Shown here piece by piece: positions 1 to 4,929 of a DNA stretch of 5,461 nt. Made by a program: the position numbers and the translations under genes. The DNA comes from Polaromonas sp. (GTDB lineage: Bacteria; Pseudomonadota; Gammaproteobacteria; Burkholderiales; Burkholderiaceae_C): contig JAHFQQ010000227.1 in assembly GCA_023259235.1 (NCBI GenBank), positions 1 through 5,461 of the forward strand. Reading direction: 5' to 3'. The notes under the pieces are model-generated. The model was not told the origin of the DNA and ran no database searches. It saw only the letters and a list, made by a program, of their open reading frames with translations. Numbering within the stretch: position 1 is the first letter of the stretch; every line of letters starts with the position of its first letter.

Positions 1-1
1 G

Positions 2-511
2 AAGTCTCAAAATGCATCCGCCGCATCCCCGGCCTTGCTGGAAGGACGGTTTAGCGGCCGGGTCGAGTTCACTGATTTGATCCGTCAGGTCTTTGCCGTG
101 GCTGCAGTGCAGGGATGGCGTGAAATTATTTTGTCTGATCCGGACTTTGAGGATTGGCCCCTGGGCGAGCGCAGCGTGGTCCAGGCCCTGAACGACTGGT
201 CCAGAACCGGCCGCAAGCTCACGCTGCTCGCCGGAAATTACGATGAGGTGACGCGACGGCACGCGCGTTTCGTGAGTTGGCGGCAGACTTGGGCGCACAT
301 TGTGGAATGCCGTGCAAGCGCTAGCGTGTCGGCTGACGACATGAAGAGCGCCCTTTGGGCCCCCGGATGGAGTTTTGAACGGCTGGACCGTGTGCGCTGT
401 CAGGGCGTCGCCGGGTCCGAGGCTGCGCGGCGCGTGGCATTGAGAGAGCGGCTTAATGAACGCCTGCTTAAAAGCTCACCCGCGTTTCCGGCGAGCACCC
501 TGGGGCTATAG
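2..511 (+). CDS. Conserved-looking hypothetical protein, 5' end outside the window
   Basis: I do not recognise a named family. The reading frame is open right up to the window edge (codons from position 2), and the only internal start candidate near the edge, TTG at 35, has no Shine-Dalgarno sequence before it, so the gene almost certainly begins upstream. The visible 169 residues have no signal peptide, no membrane segment and a mixed charged/hydrophobic composition typical of a soluble cytosolic protein. Tryptophan- and arginine-rich stretches stand out in the middle (for example DWPLGE, LNDWSRTGRKLTLLAG, RRHARFVSWRQTWAHIVECR), and the protein ends SSPAFPASTLGL. That pattern reminds me of an uncharacterised Burkholderiales protein, but this is memory and not a search. 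The helical basic C-terminal part (RRVALRERLNERLLK) precedes a short tail. No clear intrinsic terminator follows; a T-run at 524-530 lacks a convincing stem. Confidence 0.72.
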   Translation, partial: KSQNASAASPALLEGRFSGRVEFTDLIRQVFAVAAVQGWREIILSDPDFEDWPLGERSVVQALNDWSRTGRKLTLLAGNYDEVTRRHARFVSWRQTWAHIVECRASASVSADDMKSALWAPGWSFERLDRVRCQGVAGSEAARRVALRERLNERLLKSSPAFPASTLGL

Positions 512-572
512 GCGACCTGTTGTTTTTTTGGTAATTCAGCGCTACAGCGCGATATTTAGCGTAATCCAAGGG

Positions 573-602
573 TTTTCAGGGTTGTGTTTTCCAGCATATA
601 AT
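573..602 (+). promoter_or_regulatory. Candidate sigma-70 promoter of the lipoprotein gene
   Basis: A perfect TATAAT box lies at 597-602, with a weak -35 candidate TTTTCA at 573-578 (four of six consensus bases, 18-bp spacer). Transcription would start near 609, giving a leader of about 119 nt before the ATG at 728. This leader contains the palindrome at 683-700. The region is clearly more AT-rich than the flanking genes. The call rests on consensus matching only. Confidence 0.4.
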
Positions 603-682
603 TTATGGCTGGGTACAAAGAAAGAGCTCGAGTCCTTTCCCAGGTCAGAACATAACTTGGATTTTGATTTAGGTTGCTTTTG

Positions 683-700
683 ACAATTTCCGGAAATTGT
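683..700. promoter_or_regulatory. Perfect 18-bp palindrome, candidate operator or leader hairpin
   Basis: ACAATTTCC is followed directly by its exact reverse complement GGAAATTGT. The dyad ends 27 bp before the lipoprotein start codon and overlaps a consensus-like TTGACA at 680-685. As DNA it could bind a dimeric regulator; as RNA it would form a 7-bp stem with a CCGG loop just upstream of the ribosome-binding site. The sequence does not name the binding protein. Confidence 0.45.
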
Positions 701-727
701 TTTCTTAATTCATCAAGGATCGTAAAA

Positions 728-1045
728 ATGAACAAGTCTCTCGTTTTGGCAGCCATCATTACCGCTGTCGCCTTGGCCGCTTGCGGCAAAAAGGAAGAAG
801 CGCCCGCGCCTGCACCTGCCGTTGAGGCACCTGCGCCTGCGCCCGCACCTGCTACTGAAGCCGCTTCCGCTGCTGTCGGCGCTGCCGCTACCGCTGTTGA
901 CGCAGCCAAGGATGCCGCTTCTTCTGCTGGCAATGCTGCCGCTGCTGCTGGCAATGCCGCCACTGCCGCTGGCAATGCCGCCACTGCCGCTGGCAATGCT
1001 GCCGGCGCTGCCGTTGACGCCGCCAAGGAAGCCGCGAAGAAATAA
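728..1045 (+). CDS. Small alanine-rich lipoprotein with heptad repeats
   Basis: This 105-residue protein starts with a lipoprotein signal peptide: MNKS, a hydrophobic core, then the lipobox L16-A17-A18-C19 followed by Gly-Lys-Lys, so it should be lipidated on C19 and cut by signal peptidase II. The 87-residue mature part is about half alanine (43 residues). It begins with a Pro-Ala-rich tether (about residues 25-44), then a helical region in which GN pairs recur every seven residues (68-69, 75-76, 82-83, 89-90). This region is bracketed by the related blocks VDAAKDAA (57-64) and VDAAKEAA (96-103). The C-terminus is AAKK. The ATG at 728 is preceded by AAGGA at 715-719 with good spacing. Known analogy: alanine-zipper or coiled-coil envelope lipoproteins such as Lpp; this is similarity in kind, not shown homology. 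Function unknown; placement in the outer membrane is inferred from Gly at +2 rather than Asp. Confidence 0.85.
   Translation: MNKSLVLAAIITAVALAACGKKEEAPAPAPAVEAPAPAPAPATEAASAAVGAAATAVDAAKDAASSAGNAAAAAGNAATAAGNAATAAGNAAGAAVDAAKEAAKK
929..1012 (+). repeat. Four tandem 21-bp units inside the lipoprotein gene
   Basis: Units begin at 929, 950, 971 and 992, each starting GGCAATGC. Units two and three (950-970 and 971-991) are identical; the first and last differ at a few positions. Each unit encodes seven residues of the GNAATAA type, so gain or loss of a unit keeps the frame. This is expansion within a coding region, not a CRISPR array, because there are no spacers. Confidence 0.85.
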
Positions 1046-1061
1046 TTCTTCCATGCTTCGC

Positions 1062-1089
1062 AAAAAAGCCGCCTTTGGGCGGCTTTTTT
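1062..1089. terminator. Bidirectional intrinsic terminator between convergent genes
   Basis: GCCGCC (1068-1073) pairs with GGCGGC (1078-1083) around the loop TTTG. Six A's precede the stem (1062-1067) and six T's follow it (1084-1089), so a stem plus U-tract forms on both strands. It lies 16 bp after the lipoprotein stop and 67 bp after the stop of the convergent MBL-fold gene, and suits both transcription units. Confidence 0.9.
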
Positions 1090-1156
1090 CATGCTTCAGC
1101 CGGGAGCGGAATCGATGATAGGTATTGCGCTGCTCTTGATTACATCAGGCACATTT

Positions 1157-1930
1157 TCAAACTTGGAGCCACGGTGTACCACTGACTGCGTCAGCCACCA
1201 CGATGTCATCGCGCTGGCAGTGCAAAGCCTGGCACATTGCCGCTTGCGCCAGATCGGGGCGATTGTTTTGTGCGCTTAAATGAGCTGCCACTAAATGCTT
1301 GAGGCCGCCGTGCGCCACGGCGCTGGCTATGTTGCCTGCAGCGACATTGGATAAATGGCCATGCTGGCCGCCCACGCGCTGCTTTAAAAACGGAGGATAG
1401 CCGGACTGGCTCAGCAACTCGCTGTCATGGTTGCATTCCAGCAGCACCGCATCGCATGCCTTGAGATGCGCCAGCACATGTACCGTCGCATGCCCCAGGT
1501 CGGTCAGGATGCCCAGTTTCGCCGAGCCATCGGTGCAAGTGAGCTGCAGGGGTTCCCGGGCATCGTGGGGAACGGTAAACGGCGTGAGCTGCAATCCGCC
1601 CAGTGCGATGGGTTCTCCATCGCGCGCCGTTTGCAGCAAACCATCGAAATCCGGAGCGCCGAGTGCCGCGTGCGTTCCGTGGCTCATCCAGACCGGAATC
1701 CGGTAACGCAGGGACAGCGAACGGGCGCAACCAATGTGGTCGCCATGCTCATGGGTAATGAATACTGCATGGATATCGTCCGGCCGTAGCCCAGCTTCAT
1801 CCAGGCGGTACGACAGCTGCCTGAGGCCCAGCCCGCAATCAACCAGCAACCGGAACGGCCGCGGGCCAACAGCCTGGACCAGCGTGGCATTGCCGGAGCT
1901 GCCGCTGCCCAGGCTCTTGAACCTTAACAT
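1157..1930 (-). CDS. MBL-fold metallo-hydrolase, YycJ/WalJ-like
   Basis: The 257-residue protein carries the full metal-ligand set of a metallo-beta-lactamase fold: H60-E-H62-G-D64-H65 inside THEHGDHIG, H122-D123-A in VPHDA, D144 in LTDLG, then the YycJ-type blocks ECNHD (165-169), GHLSN (191-195) and AHLSAQNNRP (216-225). The opening LGSGSSGN (residues 7-14) is also typical of this family. Family members are thought to be two-metal hydrolases, and YycJ proteins have been described as nucleases; the substrate here is inferred only. There is no signal peptide, so it should be cytosolic. The ATG at 1930 gives the family's usual N-terminus, but its Shine-Dalgarno sequence is weak. It lies 26 bp after bamC on the same strand and is probably the last gene of that operon, ended by the hairpin at 1062-1089. 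No key residue appears to be missing. Confidence 0.9.
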   Translation of the reverse strand: MLRFKSLGSGSSGNATLVQAVGPRPFRLLVDCGLGLRQLSYRLDEAGLRPDDIHAVFITHEHGDHIGCARSLSLRYRIPVWMSHGTHAALGAPDFDGLLQTARDGEPIALGGLQLTPFTVPHDAREPLQLTCTDGSAKLGILTDLGHATVHVLAHLKACDAVLLECNHDSELLSQSGYPPFLKQRVGGQHGHLSNVAAGNIASAVAHGGLKHLVAAHLSAQNNRPDLAQAAMCQALHCQRDDIVVADAVSGTPWLQV

Positions 1931-1956
1931 CGGGCTGGAACTCGTGCGTCCCTGGC

Positions 1957-3111
1957 TTATTTCAGGTCGTCGGCAATCACGTTCACAATGCGCTGGGCAT
2001 TGGCCGACGATTCGGGCACGCCCTGCTCATTGAGGACCGAGACAACGGATTTTTCGCCTTGGCTCTTGACAGTGATGCGGTATTTCAATGGAGGCACCGC
2101 GGCAGGGGTGCTGCTGAACAGTTTGCCGAAGAAGCCTGGTTTGCTCGCTTTGGTGTCAGGCGCGACATAGCGGACGAAGTAGATGCCCTGGCTGCGGTCG
2201 CGGTCCTCGACGGTAAAGCCGGTGCGGTCCAGCGACAGGCCAACCCGGCGCCAGGCACGATCAAAGCCCTCGTCAATCTGCACCACCGGCACGTTGTTGA
2301 CCACGGCTGCGCGAGATGTCGGACTGTTGGCGCCTGCAGCCACGAGGACTTTTGATCGCTCCTGCGCCACGCCCAGCTTGACCATCAGACGGCGCAGGAA
2401 TTCTGCTTCCAGTTCCGGGTCGCTCGGCCGTGGTTGCCAGATGGTGCGGCCGTCAAGTTCGCCAGTGGAACCCTTGCTGCCCGACGCAAAAACTTCCTCC
2501 ATGCCGCGGTGGCTGATGAAGATGTCGGTACCGCCATCGGGCCGGCGTTCGAGGCGTGTGCGGAACTTGTCGCGCTCCGAGGTGGAGTAGACCGAATCGA
2601 ACACCTTGCCCAGCGCGTTGCGGATGAAGTCCTGTGGGATCTTGGCGCGATTTTCGGCCCAGTCGGTTTCCATGATGCCCAAGTTGGCCTGGTCAAGGGT
2701 CAGCAAAAAACCATTTTCCTGCCAGAAATCACGCACCGGGCCCCAGAGTTTGTCCGCCGGCTGGTTGACGACCAGCCAGCGCTGGTTGCCGTCACGTTCG
2801 ATTCGCGCGTCACCCACCGACGCGGCCGCGACTGGCGCGGCTTGCGTGGCCTGCCCGACCTGGTAGCTGCTGGCAGTTACTGCCGTGCCGGGCACGACGT
2901 AATGGCCTTCGCGTGTAAGTTGGGTTAAGTCGGGCGGGATTTCCAGCGAAGGGGCTTTGCCTCCATTGGATTTGTAGTCAATACGATCGCCCTCCACCAT
3001 GTCCTTGATGGAGGAGCAGCCCGCCAGCAGGCTGATGGCCGCCAGCACAAGCACGGCGGTTGCGCTGCGGGCCTTCGGTGCGAAGAGGGGACGTTTTGGC
3101 ATTGACTTCAC
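1957..3111 (-). CDS. bamC: BamC, outer-membrane assembly lipoprotein
   Basis: BamC (NlpB/DapX) is an accessory lipoprotein of the BamABCDE machine that folds beta-barrel proteins into the outer membrane. The 384-residue product has a basic N-terminus, a hydrophobic segment and a lipobox L-A-G-C with the lipidated Cys at residue 32 (CSSIKDMVEGDRIDYKS). An extended low-complexity segment follows (to about 100), then two helix-grip domains: roughly 102-208 (DARIERDGNQRWLVV... to MEEVF) and 276-384 (VVQIDEGFDRAWRRV... to the end). E. coli BamC is 344 residues, so this is slightly longer. Start choice: GTG at 3111 has TAAGG eight bases upstream; ATG at 3102 (381 residues) and ATG at 3144 (395 residues, overlapping dapA) are alternatives, all keeping the same signal peptide core. 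It follows dapA by 17 bp, the same order as in E. coli, which supports the assignment. Confidence 0.9.
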   Translation of the reverse strand: MKSMPKRPLFAPKARSATAVLVLAAISLLAGCSSIKDMVEGDRIDYKSNGGKAPSLEIPPDLTQLTREGHYVVPGTAVTASSYQVGQATQAAPVAAASVGDARIERDGNQRWLVVNQPADKLWGPVRDFWQENGFLLTLDQANLGIMETDWAENRAKIPQDFIRNALGKVFDSVYSTSERDKFRTRLERRPDGGTDIFISHRGMEEVFASGSKGSTGELDGRTIWQPRPSDPELEAEFLRRLMVKLGVAQERSKVLVAAGANSPTSRAAVVNNVPVVQIDEGFDRAWRRVGLSLDRTGFTVEDRDRSQGIYFVRYVAPDTKASKPGFFGKLFSSTPAAVPPLKYRITVKSQGEKSVVSVLNEQGVPESSANAQRIVNVIADDLK

Positions 3112-3128
3112 TTGGGTTCCCTTAAAAA

Positions 3129-4013
3129 TCAGATCAGGTCGCATACAGCCAGGGCGTTTTCCACGATAGCTTCGTTCGATGTTTCAAGCGGCGTCATGGG
3201 AAGCCGCAATGTGCCGCCACAAAGCCCCATCCGGGCCATCGCCCATTTGACCGGAATCGGGTTGGCCTCGACAAACAGGCTTCTGTGCAGCGGCAGCAGC
3301 CTTAACTGCAATTCCATGGCGCGCCCCGCGTCGCCCGCTACCGCGGCCACGCACAATTCATGCATGAGACGCGGCGCGACGTTGGCTGTCACGCTGACAT
3401 TGCCCTGGCCGCCGCAAAGCATCAGCGCCACAGCGGTCGGATCATCGCCCGAATAAATGGCAAAGCCCTTGGGGGCTTCCCTGATCAGCCACTGCGCGCG
3501 TTCAATGTTGCCGGTAGCTTCCTTGATGCCCACAATGCCTGGAACCTGGGCCAGCCGCAGCACCGTGGCGTGGGCCATGTCGGTCACGGTACGGCCCGGC
3601 ACGTTGTACAGGATGGTCGGCAGATCACCCACCGCCTCGGCAATCGCCTTGAAGTGGCGGTACTGGCCCTCCTGGGTAGGCTTGTTGTAGTAGGGCACCA
3701 CCTGCAACTGGCAGTCCGCGCCGACTTGCCTGGCAAACCTGGCCAGCTCGATTGCTTCGGCGGTTGAGTTGGCGCCGCAGCCGGCCATGATGGGCACGCG
3801 CTTGTTCGCCTGCTCCACGGCGACGCGGATGGTTTCGCAGTGCTCTTGCACGTTGACGGTCGGCGACTCGCCTGTGGTGCCAACCACGCAGATGCAATCG
3901 GTGCCTTCGGCAATGTGCCAGTCCACCAGCTTGCGCAGGGAGGGGTAATCCACGCTTGCGTCTTCATGCATGGGCGTAGCCAATGCAACAATGCTGCCAA
4001 TAATGGTTTTCAT
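3129..4013 (-). CDS. dapA: 4-hydroxy-tetrahydrodipicolinate synthase
   Basis: DapA condenses pyruvate with aspartate semialdehyde, the first committed step towards meso-diaminopimelate and lysine, in the cytosol. The 294 residues form a full-length TIM-barrel enzyme (292 in E. coli). Visible active-site residues are T46-T47 in GTTGES, Y109 in PYYNKP, Y136 and R141 in YNVPGRT, and the Schiff-base lysine K164 in GIKEATG. The C-terminal block NPIPVKWA (251-258) is also typical. At the lysine feedback site, the counterparts of E. coli H56, N80, E84 and Y106 are kept (H58, N82, E86, Y108), but H53 is V55 and A49 is P51. The ATG at 4013 fits family N-termini, although no good Shine-Dalgarno sequence precedes it. 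A promoter candidate lies just upstream (4059-4086); bamC follows 17 bp downstream. Confidence 0.96.
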   Translation of the reverse strand: MKTIIGSIVALATPMHEDASVDYPSLRKLVDWHIAEGTDCICVVGTTGESPTVNVQEHCETIRVAVEQANKRVPIMAGCGANSTAEAIELARFARQVGADCQLQVVPYYNKPTQEGQYRHFKAIAEAVGDLPTILYNVPGRTVTDMAHATVLRLAQVPGIVGIKEATGNIERAQWLIREAPKGFAIYSGDDPTAVALMLCGGQGNVSVTANVAPRLMHELCVAAVAGDAGRAMELQLRLLPLHRSLFVEANPIPVKWAMARMGLCGGTLRLPMTPLETSNEAIVENALAVCDLI

Positions 4014-4058
4014 GTCTGGGTTGTGAAGTTCGCGGCCACGGTGCTGATCGGCTCCAGT

Positions 4059-4086
4059 ATTCTGGAAGGCAGCTCCAGAAAGTCAA
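4059..4086 (-). promoter_or_regulatory. Candidate dapA promoter with dyad in the spacer
   Basis: On the minus strand, TTGACT (4086-4081, five of six consensus bases) is followed after 16 bp by CAGAAT (4064-4059, four of six). Transcription would begin near 4052, leaving a leader of about 39 nt before dapA. The inverted repeat TTCTGGA-N7-TCCAGAA (4060-4080) fills the space between and touches the -10 box, which is where a repressor would block polymerase. No lysine riboswitch-like leader fits in this short space. Confidence 0.42.
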
Positions 4087-4106
4087 AGCTGCATTCTACC
4101 CAGAGC

Positions 4107-4736
4107 CTAAGGCAGTCCATATCTTGGCGGGCGGGAAAATTTCCGGCTGGAAGACGCGAACGAGTCCGGCCCGTCCGCGGCTTCGCGGACGGCGGCAATG
4201 CGCTGAATGAAGCGCGGCAGCGTTCCCTGTGCACCCTCCTGGAAACCATCTTCAAAAGCCACCACCCGCAAGTTCCGGCAGACCTCAAGCAGCTCGCCGG
4301 TGCGCAGCAAAAAATCGGAGCGGGCGGGTTTGCCGACCGTTTCGTTGCCTTGTGTAAAGGTCTCGTAAATCAGCACGCCGCCGGTTGCCAGGCTGCCCAG
4401 TAACGTGGGCAGCAGCGGTCGCCAAAGGTAATTGGTGACCACCACCGCATCAAACTGCCGGCCCGCAAACGGCCAGGGACCGGTTTCAATGTCGGCCACC
4501 ACGGCTTCGCAGGCCGATTCCGGAATCGCTATGGATTCAATAGCTTCTCGTGACCGGTCTACAAGGGCTAGCCGGTGATTCTTTTCATAAAACCAGCGGG
4601 CGTGGCGACCCCGTCCACAGGCAACATCGAGTACCATGCCGCGGTCTGGCACGAGGTGCGACCAGCGCCGCACCCACGGGGAAGGCGCCGCCTGGCTGCC
4701 TTCGATGGCATCGGAGGGATTTGAAGAAACTATCAT
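4107..4736 (-). CDS. Class I SAM-dependent methyltransferase, substrate unknown
   Basis: The 209-residue protein shows the Rossmann-type methyltransferase motifs: motif I VLDVACGRGRHA (35-46) for S-adenosylmethionine binding, the acidic end of strand two in LALVD60, ADIE (81-84), the post-strand-four region FDAVVVTNYLWRPLLP (95-110) and GGVLIYETF (119-127). There is no signal peptide or membrane segment, so it should be cytosolic. The core seems to end near FIQRIAAV (176-183); the remaining 26 residues, rich in Ser, Arg and Pro, look like an unconserved tail. The annotated ATG is odd: it has no Shine-Dalgarno sequence and lies inside a repeat-like element, overlapping a -10 box. The next in-frame alternative is GTG at codon 22, but that would cut off PSPW, which looks like part of the fold. 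The acceptor substrate cannot be told from sequence; its neighbours do not settle it. Confidence 0.85.
   Translation of the reverse strand: MIVSSNPSDAIEGSQAAPSPWVRRWSHLVPDRGMVLDVACGRGRHARWFYEKNHRLALVDRSREAIESIAIPESACEAVVADIETGPWPFAGRQFDAVVVTNYLWRPLLPTLLGSLATGGVLIYETFTQGNETVGKPARSDFLLRTGELLEVCRNLRVVAFEDGFQEGAQGTLPRFIQRIAAVREAADGPDSFASSSRKFSRPPRYGLP
4171..4192. other. Strong GC hairpin in the 3' end of the methyltransferase gene
   Basis: CCGTCCGCG (4171-4179) and CGCGGACGG (4184-4192) are exact reverse complements around a 4-nt loop. The hairpin lies inside coding sequence, ending 61 bp before the methyltransferase stop, in the part that encodes the poorly conserved tail. No T-run follows, so it is not an intrinsic terminator. 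Confidence 0.55.
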
Positions 4737-4794
4737 TTTAATAGCTGATCATGCTTATTCCAATTGGGCTACAGGCCAAAAAGTCTTGAAGAAA
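4721..4794. repeat. Short repeat-like element with flanking 9-bp direct repeats
   Basis: TTGAAGAAA occurs at 4721-4729 and again at 4786-4794, bracketing a 56-bp AT-rich segment (4730-4785). The segment begins CTAT-N7-ATAGCTG and ends near CTACAGGCC followed by five A's. I remember closely similar segments (ATAGCTG, then CGCTTATTCC, then CTACAGGCC) recurring in intergenic DNA of Comamonadaceae; that is memory and would need a genome search. The direct repeats look like a target-site duplication, so the element may be a degenerate non-coding mobile or interspersed repeat. It covers most of the gap between the small membrane protein gene and the methyltransferase gene. Confidence 0.5.
4735..4763 (-). 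promoter_or_regulatory. Candidate promoter overlapping the methyltransferase start
   Basis: On the minus strand TTGGAA (4763-4758, four of six) is separated by exactly 17 bp from TAAAAT (4740-4735, five of six). The last two bases of the -10 box are the first two bases of the annotated ATG (4736-4734). Transcripts from here would start inside the annotated reading frame, so either this promoter is not used for that start codon or translation starts further in. Confidence 0.35.
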
Positions 4795-4808
4795 TTTGTC
4801 AGGCAATC

Positions 4809-4928
4809 CTAAAAGCAGGCCCAGACCTGATTGGCCAGTGTGAACAGAAAGTCAGGGCGGATGTACAGGGCAAACACCGCCAGCAACGCGATGAGCACGA
4901 GTGCCCAGAGGGCAATCCTTTTGGTCAA
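4809..4928 (-). CDS. Small single-span membrane protein, 39 residues
   Basis: A TTG start at 4928 opens a 40-codon frame ending in TAG at 4809. It begins one base after the MFS transporter stop (TGA, 4932-4930). GGGAG at 4939-4935 sits six bases before the TTG, an ideal Shine-Dalgarno position and the main reason to trust this start; no other start codon lies close upstream in frame. The product has a basic start (MTKR), one hydrophobic helix (about residues 5-23), then a short tail, IRPDFLFTLANQVWACF, with aromatic residues and a penultimate cysteine. Positive charge at the N-terminus suggests the tail faces the periplasm. The spacing suggests translational coupling to the transporter, so it may be a small partner or stabiliser of that protein; this is inference. 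I know no named family for it. Confidence 0.7.
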   Translation of the reverse strand: MTKRIALWALVLIALLAVFALYIRPDFLFTLANQVWACF

Positions 4929-4929
4929 T

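Noticed and set aside
35..37. TTG as start of the first gene
   Set aside because: No Shine-Dalgarno sequence, and the frame stays open to the window edge; more likely an internal leucine codon.
490..531. Intrinsic terminator after the first gene
   Set aside because: There is a T-run at 524-530 but only weak, mismatched stems before it.
680..709. TTGACA with CTTAAT as main lipoprotein promoter
   Set aside because: The start site would fall on the ribosome-binding site, leaving almost no leader; the TATAAT at 597 is a better candidate, and TTGACA is partly explained by the palindrome.
929..1012. CRISPR-like array
   Set aside because: Repeats are 21 bp, directly adjacent without spacers, in frame and coding.
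556..1092. Long minus-strand open frame opposite the lipoprotein gene
   Set aside because: It mirrors the low-complexity GC-rich repeat, runs across the terminator and promoter region, and encodes only alanine-rich low-complexity sequence; the plus frame has the signal peptide, lipobox and ribosome-binding site.
2774..2783. CCAGCGCTGG palindrome within bamC
   Set aside because: A 10-bp palindrome in GC-rich coding sequence is expected by chance and has no link to an intergenic or regulatory position.
2434..2928. Plus-strand frame of 164 codons opposite bamC
   Set aside because: Shadow of bamC caused by GC-rich codon bias; no ribosome-binding site or recognisable domain.
4014..4106. Lysine riboswitch before dapA
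   Set aside because: Only 93 bp lie between the genes, too short for the known lysine aptamer plus expression platform, and no matching helices are seen.
3840..4403. Plus-strand frame of 187 codons spanning dapA and the methyltransferase
   Set aside because: It crosses from one well-supported minus-strand gene to another, with no recognisable motif; shadow frame.
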